DNA of 64,000 nt from Oceanobacter antarcticus. Its GTDB lineage: Bacteria; Pseudomonadota; Gammaproteobacteria; Pseudomonadales; Oceanobacteraceae. Under the pieces are notes generated by a model. The model saw nothing but the letters and a program-made list of their open reading frames with translations, did not search any database and was not told where the DNA came from. Below, piece by piece: positions 43,524 through 52,603 of this stretch. Made by a program: the position numbers and the translations under genes. The stretch spans positions 21,663-85,662 of the forward strand of contig NZ_JBBKTX010000022.1 in assembly GCF_044962685.1 (NCBI RefSeq), read 5' to 3'. Position 1 is the first letter of the stretch. Every line of letters begins with the position of its first letter.

Positions 43524-45278
43524 TTAAGTCGCAGTCGAGCCAGCAAAGCTGATCACACCACTGGCGTTGATCTTGTCACCCTGACGATAAGCGAAAGCAA
43601 CATCGCCACTGTCGTCCCGGTTCTTGAGCGACAGGGTCAGGGTAATGTGATCACCAGGCAGGATCGGGTTAACAAATTTGATATTTTTCATACCGCAAAA
43701 TGCGCCCTGCACTGCCAGATAATGGCGGCCAAAGCGGCTGGCCCAGTCGATCTGGACAACGCCCGGCAGAATCGGATGGCGGGGAAAATGACCAACAAAA
43801 TACTGCAGGTCGGCCGGTATCTGCAGATCCAGCGTCAGTACATCGTGGTGCAAGCGTTCGGTCAGAATAACCGGCTGGTCGGGGCGGCTGGCAAACAGCT
43901 CAAGCAGATCCTGTTGCAGGGTTTTCCCCTGGGAGTTGCGTGGCAGCGCCAGCACAATACGCCAGCGCCGTGGCAGCAGCGGTCGCTCAACATGGTCGAG
44001 CAGATGATGGCGGAGGGTATCGATCAGGGCCTTGCGGCCTTGCGTCTCCAGATAGGCCAGACCTGCAGCAGACAGGCAGATCACTGCCGCCACTTCGGCG
44101 CGCCGGGATTGCAGCACCAGCGAGCGGGCGGCGCTGAGCAGCGGATGGGCAAGCAGCTGGTTGTCCATCGCCGTCAGCGACAGGCGCTTGCCTTCGACCT
44201 TGACGATCTTGTCGACCCGGCCGATCAGGGTAAAACTCTGATCCGGGCCGATTTCTACCCGGTCGCTGGTGGTGTACCAGTCATCCTGTTGCAGATAAGG
44301 CGAGCGAATCTGCAAGCACTGGTTGTCGGCATCGACCCTGACGTCAACGCCGGGCACGGGTGTCCACTGGGTATGTGCCGGATTATGCTGGCGTCGCCAG
44401 GCGATACCGCCGGTTTCGGAGCTGCCAAAAATTTCGGCAACATCAACGCCGATCGCAGCATGGGTTGCCAGGCTGGCGCTGGCGGGCAGCGGTGCGCCCG
44501 AGCTTAACACCAAGGTGCAATGCTGGCGGATCGGTTGCCAGTCAAAAGCGTCCGGCAAGCGCGACAGATGGGTTGGGCTGCTGACCATAAAACAGTCGCC
44601 ACAGATCGTAATAGCGGCAGCGACGTCTTCGATAAAGGCACAGGTATGGGTCCACATGGGCAGACCGCTGGCCAGTGGCCATAACAGCCGATAGAGAATG
44701 CCGTAGATATGATGATGGCTGACCGTGCCAAGGGCGCAATGGCGCTGCATCAGAGCGCCCCACAAGCCGTCAATAACGGTCACTTCGGCGGCCATCTGGC
44801 GCAAGGTTTTGGGAATGGCCTGGGGTTCACCAGAAGAGCCGGAGGTGAAAATTTCCAGCAATACGGAGGAATAATCCAGCGCTTTGGACAAGGCCTGGAG
44901 AGGTTGCTGGCCCAAACCAGCAGTGGCTTCCAGCAAGGGTTTGGCGCTGTCGCCAAATTCACCGGCAAAGGCGTCGACCAGGGGAGACAGCGCCGTGCTG
45001 GTGCCCGGCGTATTGGCACCTGGCACGCAGGCAACCAGGCCCCGACTCCAGAGCGCCATCAGAATCGCGCTGAATTCGGCCAGGTCGTTGTGGTACACCG
45101 CACAACGGCGGAAGCCGGGCTGTTGTGCCACTACCCGATCAAGTGTCACCTGCCAGTCGGCCACCCGCTGCAGCCAGTCAGCGACGCTGTGTTGGCCATC
45201 GGGGCCGGTAAACAGACACTGTTCCGGGTGTGCGGGGAGGTAAAAGCGCTGCTCGAAGCGCAAAAAAGAATCAACCAT
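43524..45278 (-). CDS. AMP-dependent acyl-CoA/ACP ligase fused to a hotdog dehydratase
   Basis: 584 residues. The N-terminal adenylation domain (about 1-460) has the phosphate-binding LEIFTSGSSGEPQAIPKT, the segment EIFGSSETGGIAWR and the hinge region SDRVEIGPDQSF-VGRVDKIVK-like (LIGRVDKIVKVEGKRL). The C-terminal 110 residues carry a FabZ-like hotdog with FVGHFPRHPILPGVVQID. It matches ApeH joined to ApeI. It should activate the aromatic acid starter, with the fused domain dehydrating intermediates. Confidence 0.88.
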   Translation of the reverse strand: MVDSFLRFEQRFYLPAHPEQCLFTGPDGQHSVADWLQRVADWQVTLDRVVAQQPGFRRCAVYHNDLAEFSAILMALWSRGLVACVPGANTPGTSTALSPLVDAFAGEFGDSAKPLLEATAGLGQQPLQALSKALDYSSVLLEIFTSGSSGEPQAIPKTLRQMAAEVTVIDGLWGALMQRHCALGTVSHHHIYGILYRLLWPLASGLPMWTHTCAFIEDVAAAITICGDCFMVSSPTHLSRLPDAFDWQPIRQHCTLVLSSGAPLPASASLATHAAIGVDVAEIFGSSETGGIAWRRQHNPAHTQWTPVPGVDVRVDADNQCLQIRSPYLQQDDWYTTSDRVEIGPDQSFTLIGRVDKIVKVEGKRLSLTAMDNQLLAHPLLSAARSLVLQSRRAEVAAVICLSAAGLAYLETQGRKALIDTLRHHLLDHVERPLLPRRWRIVLALPRNSQGKTLQQDLLELFASRPDQPVILTERLHHDVLTLDLQIPADLQYFVGHFPRHPILPGVVQIDWASRFGRHYLAVQGAFCGMKNIKFVNPILPGDHITLTLSLKNRDDSGDVAFAYRQGDKINASGVISFAGSTAT

Positions 45279-45828
45279 GTTGTGTCCGTTTTACGTGGCG
45301 GCGAACCAGCAGTTCAGCCGCCATGAGTGTTCCCATCAGCAGATAGGAAATCAGTCCATTATAAAGCATCCAGATTTCATCGTTGCCATCGACGACTGTC
45401 CAGAGGGCGATACTGCCATTGACCAGAAAAAATCCGCACCAGACCTTGGTAACCTGGCGGGTGTAGGCCACCGCACTGGCGGGCAGCTCGGGGTCTTGCA
45501 GGCGCGCCAGACGTTCGACCACGGTTTGCGGGCCACGCAGGCTCCAGCCAAAATACAGCAGCAGATTCAGGCTGATCAGCACCGGATAAAGCTTGAGCCC
45601 GAGGTCGGAATCCGCCAGCCAGGTCCAGCCCGCCAACAGCACCAGCATGGCCACCATCAGCCAGCGACCAGCGCTGCTGGCGGTTTCGTTGGTCAGGCTG
45701 CGGGCGATACCTAGCGTCAGTAATAACAACGCCAGATAACGGCTGCTGAAATACTGCAGGCCAAAATATACCGCCAGCGGATAACAGACCGACAGTACAA
45801 CCATGCTGATGGTGAAGAACAGCTTCAT
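45271..45828 (-). CDS. COG4648-type membrane protein (ApeG type)
   Basis: 185 residues with about five hydrophobic helices (such as LALLLLTLGIARSL, WLMVAMLVLLAGWTWLA, VLISLNLLLYFGWSL and LISYLLMGTLMAAELLV). No catalytic motif is visible. This membrane protein is a standard component of aryl polyene clusters between the ACP and ligase genes. Its role is unknown. It overlaps the ligase gene by 8 bases. Confidence 0.82.
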   Translation of the reverse strand: MKLFFTISMVVLSVCYPLAVYFGLQYFSSRYLALLLLTLGIARSLTNETASSAGRWLMVAMLVLLAGWTWLADSDLGLKLYPVLISLNLLLYFGWSLRGPQTVVERLARLQDPELPASAVAYTRQVTKVWCGFFLVNGSIALWTVVDGNDEIWMLYNGLISYLLMGTLMAAELLVRRHVKRTQHG

Positions 45829-45854
45829 GCCCAGGCTCGCATCGTCACCATCAG

Positions 45855-46100
45855 TCAGTGTCCGAACAGGCCTTCAACTGCGTCTACTACGTCCCCCACG
45901 GTGCGGACGGCCTTGAAGTCTTCCGGATTGATTTTCTTGCCGGTGATGCGTTTCATTTCCACCACCAGGTCGACCGCATCAATGCTGTCGATATCCAGGT
46001 CTTCGTAGAGTCTGGCGTCCATAGTGATTGCATCTTGCTGGAGCCCAAACAGCTCACACATAACACGGGTTATGTGACTGGTAATTTCTTCTCTGTTCAT
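45855..46100 (-). CDS. Acyl carrier protein (first of the cluster)
   Basis: 81 residues. The phosphopantetheine-bearing Ser39 is in DLDIDSIDAVDLVVEM. It is a standard ACP length. It lies 12 bases after the acyltransferase gene and 26 bases before the COG4648 gene. It probably holds the growing polyene; the usual adjacent second ACP is missing here and lies at 32619. Confidence 0.92.
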   Translation of the reverse strand: MNREEITSHITRVMCELFGLQQDAITMDARLYEDLDIDSIDAVDLVVEMKRITGKKINPEDFKAVRTVGDVVDAVEGLFGH

Positions 46101-46112
46101 GAAGAGAGCGTC

Positions 46113-46934
46113 CTACTTTACGTGTTGGAGAGCGATATTGGCTTGAACTGCTGCTGTAGCCCCGGAAGGCGCAGTGTATACCGCCGCGTTAAAAAAGTGT
46201 TCCAGGTCGCGGGTCAGTGTGCGGGCGGCCATGGAAGGATTGTCCGAGTTGATGTACTGGCTGACCGAAAGCAGCGGCTGGACGTCGAGGGTCATACAGA
46301 CCTTGCGCGCCGGTACCTGATACCATTTGATCTCTTTGGTCAGTGCCGCTGGCTCGCAACGGATCAATACCGGGCGGATATCCGTGGCGGTCTTGATGGC
46401 GATATTGGCCGCACCCCGTTTCAGTACCACCGGTTGGCCAGCGACAGTACGGGTGCCTTCCGGAAACAGAATCAGGTTATTACCACGGCGGAAGGATTCG
46501 CCAGCGGCCTCGATGATCTGCTCCGGTGTACTGTTGGCAATATATCCGGCCAGCTTGATGGGTCCTCGGGTAAACGGGTTTTTCAGCAGCTTGCCCTTCA
46601 CGATACAGTCGGCATTGTGGGCAAAGGCAATCAGGAAAATGGTGTCGATCAAGGAGGGATGGTTGGCCAGAATCAGCTGGCCCGGTTGCTGTAACCATTC
46701 GATATTGTGGATGCGATACGACATGACCCCGGTTACCCGCATCAGCACAATAAAGGCATACATGGCGCCACTGACCAATCGTTTGCCAAGGCCCTGGCGC
46801 TGTTGGCGGTTGCGTACCAGTAACAGCAGCAAAGGGCTGACCAGCAGCGCAATCAGCGCGCCACCGATGCCAAACATGGCAAAACAGAAGGCGGTTGCCA
46901 GGGTGCGCCAGAGGCGACTCAGCCATGGCATCAT
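46113..46934 (-). CDS. Lysophospholipid-type acyltransferase (ApeD type)
   Basis: 273 residues with two N-terminal membrane segments (about 18-55). Motif I is LANHPSLIDTIF (HX4D) and motif III is LFPEGTRTVAGQ. It resembles PlsC-family enzymes. In aryl polyene clusters this gene follows the Cys-less ketosynthase-like gene and likely acylates a glycerolipid anchor. Its ATG overlaps the preceding stop as ATGA. Confidence 0.88.
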   Translation of the reverse strand: MMPWLSRLWRTLATAFCFAMFGIGGALIALLVSPLLLLLVRNRQQRQGLGKRLVSGAMYAFIVLMRVTGVMSYRIHNIEWLQQPGQLILANHPSLIDTIFLIAFAHNADCIVKGKLLKNPFTRGPIKLAGYIANSTPEQIIEAAGESFRRGNNLILFPEGTRTVAGQPVVLKRGAANIAIKTATDIRPVLIRCEPAALTKEIKWYQVPARKVCMTLDVQPLLSVSQYINSDNPSMAARTLTRDLEHFFNAAVYTAPSGATAAVQANIALQHVK

Positions 46935-47626
46935 GGCTGGGCCTGCCGGTACTCAATCGCGGCGACGGCGAGTGGCAAGCAGGTTATGGCGCCGTTCAGT
47001 AGCGCACAGACATCCGCCAGCTGTGCCAATATTGGACGTGTCTGGCCTGATCCGGCAGTAAAGTCGATGCAATAGTAGTGTTCGCCCGGTTGCTCCAGCA
47101 GCATGGCGATGGCGTAGGGTGCGGGGGGATCCATGCAGCTGCCCTGATACAGCTCGGGCAGTGGCAGATCGTGAACCACACAGAGTACCGTGTCGGTGCC
47201 AGAATCGGCCAGCATCATGGCGGCTTCGGTCAGGGCGTTGACGAAGCTATCCGGCCCGGCGGCAATGGCACTGATATTGGAAGTATTACCGGTGGCAATC
47301 GACAACATGCCGCTGACCGCATTGTGTACCGACAGGCTGAAAGCCATGGGAGACGGCGTCTCATTCTGAACCAGGGTCGACAGAATCTCGATGGAGCGGT
47401 GGATTTCCCCGTGGCGGCTGCAGAATACCATTGGCATCACCGGCTGGTGCTCAATCAGGGCCGAGCATACCGACACTGCCAGCTTGCCTTGCTCGCCGAG
47501 ACGCCGACGCATCATTGCAGGAATCAGTCCCAGCGCCAGCGTATCAACCCGATGAGGTTGCTCATCGGCGGCTTCTGCTGGCATCCAGACTGCCCAATCC
47601 CTGATGCTGAAATTGATACCAGACAC
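46931..47626 (-). CDS. Ketosynthase-like protein without catalytic Cys (ApeC type, chain-length factor)
   Basis: 231 residues from a GTG start. It matches the N-terminal half of ketosynthases (VFCSRHGEIHRSIEILSTL, SPMAFSLSVHNAVSG, GNTSNISAIAAGPDSF). Where condensing enzymes have the active Cys, this one reads AAGPDSF (about 122-128), so it cannot condense by itself. A partner role with the ApeO-type enzyme is inferred. It heads the main minus-strand operon, divergent from the phosphopantetheinyl transferase gene. Confidence 0.87.
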   Translation of the reverse strand: MSGINFSIRDWAVWMPAEAADEQPHRVDTLALGLIPAMMRRRLGEQGKLAVSVCSALIEHQPVMPMVFCSRHGEIHRSIEILSTLVQNETPSPMAFSLSVHNAVSGMLSIATGNTSNISAIAAGPDSFVNALTEAAMMLADSGTDTVLCVVHDLPLPELYQGSCMDPPAPYAIAMLLEQPGEHYYCIDFTAGSGQTRPILAQLADVCALLNGAITCLPLAVAAIEYRQAQP

Positions 47627-47739
47627 GGAACACTCTCATCCATATAATTGGCCGCGTATTGTACTGGCCAAACATCGTCAGGCAAGCGCCGTGACTGGCG
47701 CAAACCATCCATTCGACTATTTTTTCGACAAATAAGGTC

Positions 47740-48483
47740 ATGACTGCTAACCCCGATTCTGCACCCTGTTGGCTGCTGCTGGCTGAATCATCAGCTATTT
47801 CACCTCCTTCCCCCCACGACTGGCTAACGCCATCGGAACAGCGGCGTTTGCAGCAACTGAGGGCTGTACGTCGACAGCAGAGTTTTTTATATGGTCATTA
47901 CCTGTTGCGGCTGGCCTTGAGTGAATATCTTGGTGGAACACCTCTGCAGTGGCAGGTGGAGCAGCGTGACAGCGGTCGCTTGTGGCTCTCGAATGATGGT
48001 TATCAACACATCGGTGTGTCGTTGTCACACAGCGGTGACTGGTTTGCCTGCGCAATTGCGGTAGGCCCGGTCGGGGTTGATATCGAACAGATCAAACCCC
48101 GTGCAGCGCTGGCCGATATGGTGGAATCGTACGGCTCGCCAGCACTGCAACAGCGCTGGCAAGTACTGCCTGAGGCGCAACGGCTGAGAGAGTGGTATCG
48201 CTGGTGGTGCTGTTATGAAAGTGGGGTAAAGCAGCAAGGCCGGGGAATTGATCTGGCGGAGTTTGGCAGAATGAGATTACTGCTTGTCGCGACTGACGGC
48301 GGGGAAGCAGCAGCCTGTGGGTTGGAGAAAGCTGTGAGTTTTCACCACTCCGGCTCCATCTGCTGGAGCCGGAGGTTTGATCATTTGATGCTGGCGGTGA
48401 CCACGGCGTCGGCCTGTCGTTTGTTCGCGCCGCGTTGGTTGTCTGGCCGCCAGAAATTGCCCGATCCGGAAGGCGCTAGCTAG
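47740..48483 (+). CDS. 4'-phosphopantetheinyl transferase, Sfp type
   Basis: 247 residues. The magnesium motif GVDIE is at 112-116 and SLSHSGDWFACAI precedes it. The second motif, normally W-x-x-K-E-A/S-x-x-K, reads WCCYESGVKQQG (155-167): Glu160 and Lys164 are kept, but the first Lys is Tyr159. It should load the pantetheine arm on the two cluster ACPs. It is divergent from the main operon, with a 113-base gap. Confidence 0.88.
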   Translation: MTANPDSAPCWLLLAESSAISPPSPHDWLTPSEQRRLQQLRAVRRQQSFLYGHYLLRLALSEYLGGTPLQWQVEQRDSGRLWLSNDGYQHIGVSLSHSGDWFACAIAVGPVGVDIEQIKPRAALADMVESYGSPALQQRWQVLPEAQRLREWYRWWCCYESGVKQQGRGIDLAEFGRMRLLLVATDGGEAAACGLEKAVSFHHSGSICWSRRFDHLMLAVTTASACRLFAPRWLSGRQKLPDPEGAS

Positions 48484-48519
48484 CGTCGATACCGAGCGTT
48501 GGTTATTGACCTTGGAGTG

Positions 48520-48546
48520 ATAACGCCCGGACTGGCCGGGCGTTAT
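48520..48546. terminator. Hairpin between convergent PPTase and glyS genes
   Basis: An 11-bp stem (ATAACGCCCGG with CCGGGCGTTAT, 5-base loop) sits 37 bases after the PPTase stop and 40 bases past the glyS stop. T-tracts are weak on both sides, but position and symmetry suit a shared terminator. Confidence 0.7.
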
Positions 48547-48586
48547 ATTTGGGCAGCACCGCGTGAAAGCGGCGCTAAACAGTGCA

Positions 48587-50665
48587 TCAGCCCTGCAGCA
48601 AGCCGATATCGGCGATACCAACAAACATGGCGCGCAGCTGTTTCAACAGCGCCAGCCGGTTGTTTTTAATCGCGTCGTCGTCAGCCATGACCATAACGTT
48701 GTCGAAGAACTCGTCCACGACGTTGCGCAGTTGCGACAGCGCATTTAATGCGCCTTGATAGTCGCCTCTGGCCAGTAGTGGCGAGGTCAGGTCAGCGAGG
48801 CCGGTCATTTCTTCGAACAGGGCTTTTTCCTGCGCCTGTTGCAGCAGCGCGGCATCAACGCTTGCGGTGACTTGGTCGCCGTTGTTTTTGGCCAGAATAT
48901 TGGCCACCCGCTTGTTGGCCGCCGCCAGTGCTGCCGCAGATTCCAGCTGGCTGAAGGCGTGTACCGCTTTGACTCGACGGTCGATGTCGAGCGGCCGGGT
49001 GATGCCCAGTGCCCGCACGGCCTGGAAGACCTCGGCAGGGATGTTGGCGTCCTGATACCAGGCGCTGAAGCGATCCAGCAGGTACTCGGTCAGGGTAGCC
49101 TTGGTCTCGGCTTTCAGCTCAATGGCCCAGCTGTTATCGAGTGCCCAGTCGAGCAGTTCTGACAGGTCTACGTTGATCTGCTTTTCCACCAGAATACGCA
49201 GCACGCCCAGCGATGCCCGCCGCAGCGCAAACGGGTCTTTGGAGCCGGTTGGCAGTTGGCCGATGCCAAACAGGCCTACCAGTGAATCGAGCCGATCGGC
49301 CAGCGCAATGGCGGTGCCAGTGGCGCTGGCGGGCAGTTCATCACCGGCGAAGGCGGGCATGTATTGTTCGATCATGGCTGCTGCGACGTCGGCGTGTTCG
49401 CCGTCGTGTTCCGCATAGTATTTACCCGCCAGCCCTTGCAGGTCGGTGAACTCGAACACCATGTTGGAGACCAGGTCGTTTTTGCACAGCCTGGCGGCAC
49501 GTTCCACCAGTGCGGTATCGGCGTTCATAACGCGGGCTATTTTTTGCCCCAGGGTGGAGATGCGACGAGCCTTGTCGGCAATGGAGCCAAGGGTGTTGAC
49601 CCAGACGACGTTTTCGAGCTTGGCAAAGCGGCTTTCCAGTGGCTGCTTGCGGTCGGTATCCCAGAAAAATTTGGCATCGGCCAGACGTGGGCGAATCACT
49701 TTTTCGTTACCGGAAATCACCTGGGCCGGATCTTTCGACTCGATGTTGGCGACGGTGATGAAGTTGTTCAGCAGCTGACCGTCTTTCATCACATGGAAGT
49801 ATTTCTGGTGTTCTTTCATGGATGACACCAGCGCTTCGGCGGGCACGGTGAGGAAGCTCTCGTCGAAGGAACCAGAGAGCGCTACCGGCCACTCGTTGAG
49901 GGCGGTGACTTCTTCCAGCAAATCGTCGCTGATCACCGCTTCACCGCCGAGTTTTTCACCTGCGGCTTTGACTTGTGTGGCAATCAGCTCGGAGCGTTCG
50001 GCAAAGCTGGCCATCACGTAGGCCGCTCGCAAGGCGCTTTCGTACTCCGCCGGTGAGTGAATGGTCACATCGCCGGGCGCGTGGAAACGGTGGCCACGGG
50101 AGGTATTTCCGGCTTGCAGGGTGAGGACTTCGCCGTCCACCACGTCGTTACCAAACAGCATGACCAGCCACTGTACCGGGCGTACGAATTCAACCCGTGA
50201 GGCACCCCAACGCATGCGCTTGGGAATGGGCAGCTTGTCGAGGCTGGTCTGGACGATGGCAGGCAGCAGCTCAACGGTGTCTTTACCCAAAATGGTGCGC
50301 TGAATCATCAGCTTGCCTGCGTTTTTACCGGCTGATTCAGGCGCGGTTTGCAATTCGCTGGCATCGACTCCGGCACGGGCGGCAAAACCGGCAGCGGCTT
50401 TGGTGAGGTTGCCATCGGCATCGTAGGCAATTTTGGCCGGTGGGCCGTAGAGGGTTTCTTGTTGGTCGGCCTGTTTTTCGGCCAGCTCGGCAAGACGTAC
50501 CGCCATCCGGCGCGGTGCGGCAAATATCTCGACGTCACTGGCGTCCAGTCCGGCGTCTTTCAGGCCACTGACAATGCCATTGGCAAAGGCTTCAGACAGG
50601 GCTTTGAGGGCCATCGGCGGCAGTTCTTCGGTACCCAGTTCGACCAGAAAATCACGGGTGCTCAT
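48587..50665 (-). CDS. glyS: Glycine--tRNA ligase beta subunit
   Basis: 692 residues, the usual length. It begins MSTRDFLVELGTEELPPMALK, with FAAPRRMAVRLAEL, FVRPVQWLVMLFG, SSMKEHQKYFHVM and RADKDPFALRR-type sequence (GSKDPFALRRASLG) as family blocks. Beta binds tRNA in the alpha2-beta2 enzyme. Its start overlaps the glyQ stop, so the two are translated as a pair. Confidence 0.97.
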   Translation of the reverse strand: MSTRDFLVELGTEELPPMALKALSEAFANGIVSGLKDAGLDASDVEIFAAPRRMAVRLAELAEKQADQQETLYGPPAKIAYDADGNLTKAAAGFAARAGVDASELQTAPESAGKNAGKLMIQRTILGKDTVELLPAIVQTSLDKLPIPKRMRWGASRVEFVRPVQWLVMLFGNDVVDGEVLTLQAGNTSRGHRFHAPGDVTIHSPAEYESALRAAYVMASFAERSELIATQVKAAGEKLGGEAVISDDLLEEVTALNEWPVALSGSFDESFLTVPAEALVSSMKEHQKYFHVMKDGQLLNNFITVANIESKDPAQVISGNEKVIRPRLADAKFFWDTDRKQPLESRFAKLENVVWVNTLGSIADKARRISTLGQKIARVMNADTALVERAARLCKNDLVSNMVFEFTDLQGLAGKYYAEHDGEHADVAAAMIEQYMPAFAGDELPASATGTAIALADRLDSLVGLFGIGQLPTGSKDPFALRRASLGVLRILVEKQINVDLSELLDWALDNSWAIELKAETKATLTEYLLDRFSAWYQDANIPAEVFQAVRALGITRPLDIDRRVKAVHAFSQLESAAALAAANKRVANILAKNNGDQVTASVDAALLQQAQEKALFEEMTGLADLTSPLLARGDYQGALNALSQLRNVVDEFFDNVMVMADDDAIKNNRLALLKQLRAMFVGIADIGLLQG

Positions 50666-51684
50666 TATTTTTTCTCCTGGGCTTGCTTGGCAGCGGCTTT
50701 CGCAGCAGTTTTGGCGGCTTTTTCTGCGGCCAGGGCCTTGTCGTCTGCATATTTGGCCAATACTTCTGCCCGTGGGCCTGCGTCAGCCAAGGGGAAACCT
50801 TTTTCGGCCCGACTGGTAAAATAAGCATGCGCGACGGCACGGGCCAGAGTACGGACACGCAGGATATAGCCTTGACGCTCGGTGACCGAAATAGCGCCAC
50901 GGGCATCCAGCATATTGAAGGTGTGCGAGGCTTTTAATACCTGCTCATAGGCGGGCAGCGGCAAGCCAGCGTCGATCAGCCGGATACAGTCTTTTTCATA
51001 CTGGTTAAACGCGGTGAAGAGGAAATCGACATCGGCGTGTTCGAAGTTGTAAGCGGATTGCTCGACTTCGTTCTGGTGGAAGACGTCGCCATAGGTCACG
51101 GCCTTGCCATCTGGGCCGTAAGTCCAGACCAGGTCGTAAACGGAATCAACTTCTTGCAGGTACATGGCAATGCGTTCGAGGCCGTAGGTGATCTCCCCCG
51201 TGACCGGATAACATTCGAGCCCACCGGCCTGCTGGAAGTAGGTGAACTGGGTCACTTCCATTCCGTTGAGCCACACTTCCCAACCCAGACCCCAGGCACC
51301 CAGAGTGGGGGATTCCCAGTTATCTTCGACAAAGCGGATGTCATGCACCAGCGGGTCAATCCCCAACGCCTTGAGGGAATCCAGGTATTTTTCCTGAAAG
51401 TCAGCCGGGTTGGGCTTCATTACGACCTGAAATTGGTAGTAGTGCTGCAGACGATTGGGGTTTTCACCATAACGGCCATCGGTGGGACGACGGCTGGGCT
51501 GGACGTAGGCCGAGTTCCAGTTTTCCGGGCCAATGGCGCGCAGAAAGGTGTGTACATGGAAAGTACCGGCACCGACTTCGAGATCCAGCGGCTGGTTGAT
51601 AACACAGCCCTGATCGGACCAGTATTCTTGCAGGGTGGCAATCAGACCCTGAAAGGTTTTGACGTTATGACGACTCTGGCTCAC
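50665..51684 (-). CDS. glyQ: Glycine--tRNA ligase alpha subunit
   Basis: 339 residues against about 300-315 in relatives. The catalytic body is normal: TFQGLIATLQEYWSDQGC, EVGAGTFHVHTFLRAIGP and GLGWEVWLNGMEVTQFTY. The extra length is a Lys/Ala-rich C-terminal tail (about 308-339, with AAEKAAKTAAKAAAKQAQEKK-like repeats). It forms the aminoacylation site for glycine. It is transcribed with glyS from a promoter in the 277-base gap before 51962. Confidence 0.96.
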   Translation of the reverse strand: MSQSRHNVKTFQGLIATLQEYWSDQGCVINQPLDLEVGAGTFHVHTFLRAIGPENWNSAYVQPSRRPTDGRYGENPNRLQHYYQFQVVMKPNPADFQEKYLDSLKALGIDPLVHDIRFVEDNWESPTLGAWGLGWEVWLNGMEVTQFTYFQQAGGLECYPVTGEITYGLERIAMYLQEVDSVYDLVWTYGPDGKAVTYGDVFHQNEVEQSAYNFEHADVDFLFTAFNQYEKDCIRLIDAGLPLPAYEQVLKASHTFNMLDARGAISVTERQGYILRVRTLARAVAHAYFTSRAEKGFPLADAGPRAEVLAKYADDKALAAEKAAKTAAKAAAKQAQEKK

Positions 51685-51961
51685 AGCAATAACCCTTTGG
51701 CGGTTCGATCTGCCCGCTTAGATCAGGCAAAAATAGAAAGACGCGGGATTATAGCAGCCGTCAAGGGGGATAACAGGGGGCAGGGGGTGTTGAGCGTCAC
51801 TTGATGGCGAGTATCGGTGCGCCTGCGCCGGGCAGACCTGCGTTGCCCGGATTGTGTTTGGGGGCGTTCTTAATGATTGAACCGAGCCTGCTGAGCGCCC
51901 GTTGGTTTCAGAACAAGGTATGAGGAGCGCGGTTTAGCGAGTTAAATAATTGAGAACGCCT

Positions 51962-52603
51962 CTAATAATGCGGTAAGTAAATGCTGACGTCAGCGCCGCC
52001 CTTGGGCAGGTTGCCACAGCGGATGCGGCCATGGCTGTCGCCAAAGACGTGGTGCCGGGCGATTTCTTCGACCAGGTAAAGACCCAGGCCACTGCCGCCA
52101 TTTTTGGTGGTGATCTGTTCACCGTTGAGCACGCTCTGGTCGAATCCGTGGCCGTTGTCTTCGACTCGAAAGATCAGGCTGTCATTATCAATGGCGGCGC
52201 TGAGGCGAATGCGGGTCGAACCCGCCTGGGCGCTGTTGGTAATCAGGGTGACCAGCGCCATATGAATCAGGTCTTCGCTGTAAAACCCCTGAATGGCTTC
52301 GTCGATGTCGTTCTCGAAGCGGATGTTGGGGAACTGCAGTTGGGTCGATTCGATGGCATCGAGGGCGGTATCGTGGGGCCAGGCATCGTCGAGCGGGAAA
52401 TCGCGTTCTTTTTCCATCCGAAACAGCGTCATCATCTGGATGGCATCGTTTTGCAGGCGATTGGTATTTTGCAGAATCGGTTTCAGATAGGCGTGGTAGC
52501 GTTCAGGAATGTGGGCCAGGGCTTCCTGTTCACAGGCCAGCAAGGTTTGTAGCTGGTTTTTGAGGTCGTGGATGACTGCACCGACCATGTAATCAAATTT
52601 CAT
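51962..52603 (-). CDS. Sensorless histidine kinase-like ATPase
   Basis: 213 residues. The H-box is AVIHDLKNQLQTLL (His near 12), the N-box VTLITNSAQAG, G1 VEDNGHGFD and G2 GGSGLGLYLVEEIA. No membrane helix or sensor domain precedes the H-box, so it is cytosolic and must get its signal elsewhere, probably through the partner regulator. Its start overlaps the regulator stop by 4 bases (ATGA), implying strict coupling. Confidence 0.88.
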   Translation of the reverse strand: MKFDYMVGAVIHDLKNQLQTLLACEQEALAHIPERYHAYLKPILQNTNRLQNDAIQMMTLFRMEKERDFPLDDAWPHDTALDAIESTQLQFPNIRFENDIDEAIQGFYSEDLIHMALVTLITNSAQAGSTRIRLSAAIDNDSLIFRVEDNGHGFDQSVLNGEQITTKNGGSGLGLYLVEEIARHHVFGDSHGRIRCGNLPKGGADVSIYLPHY

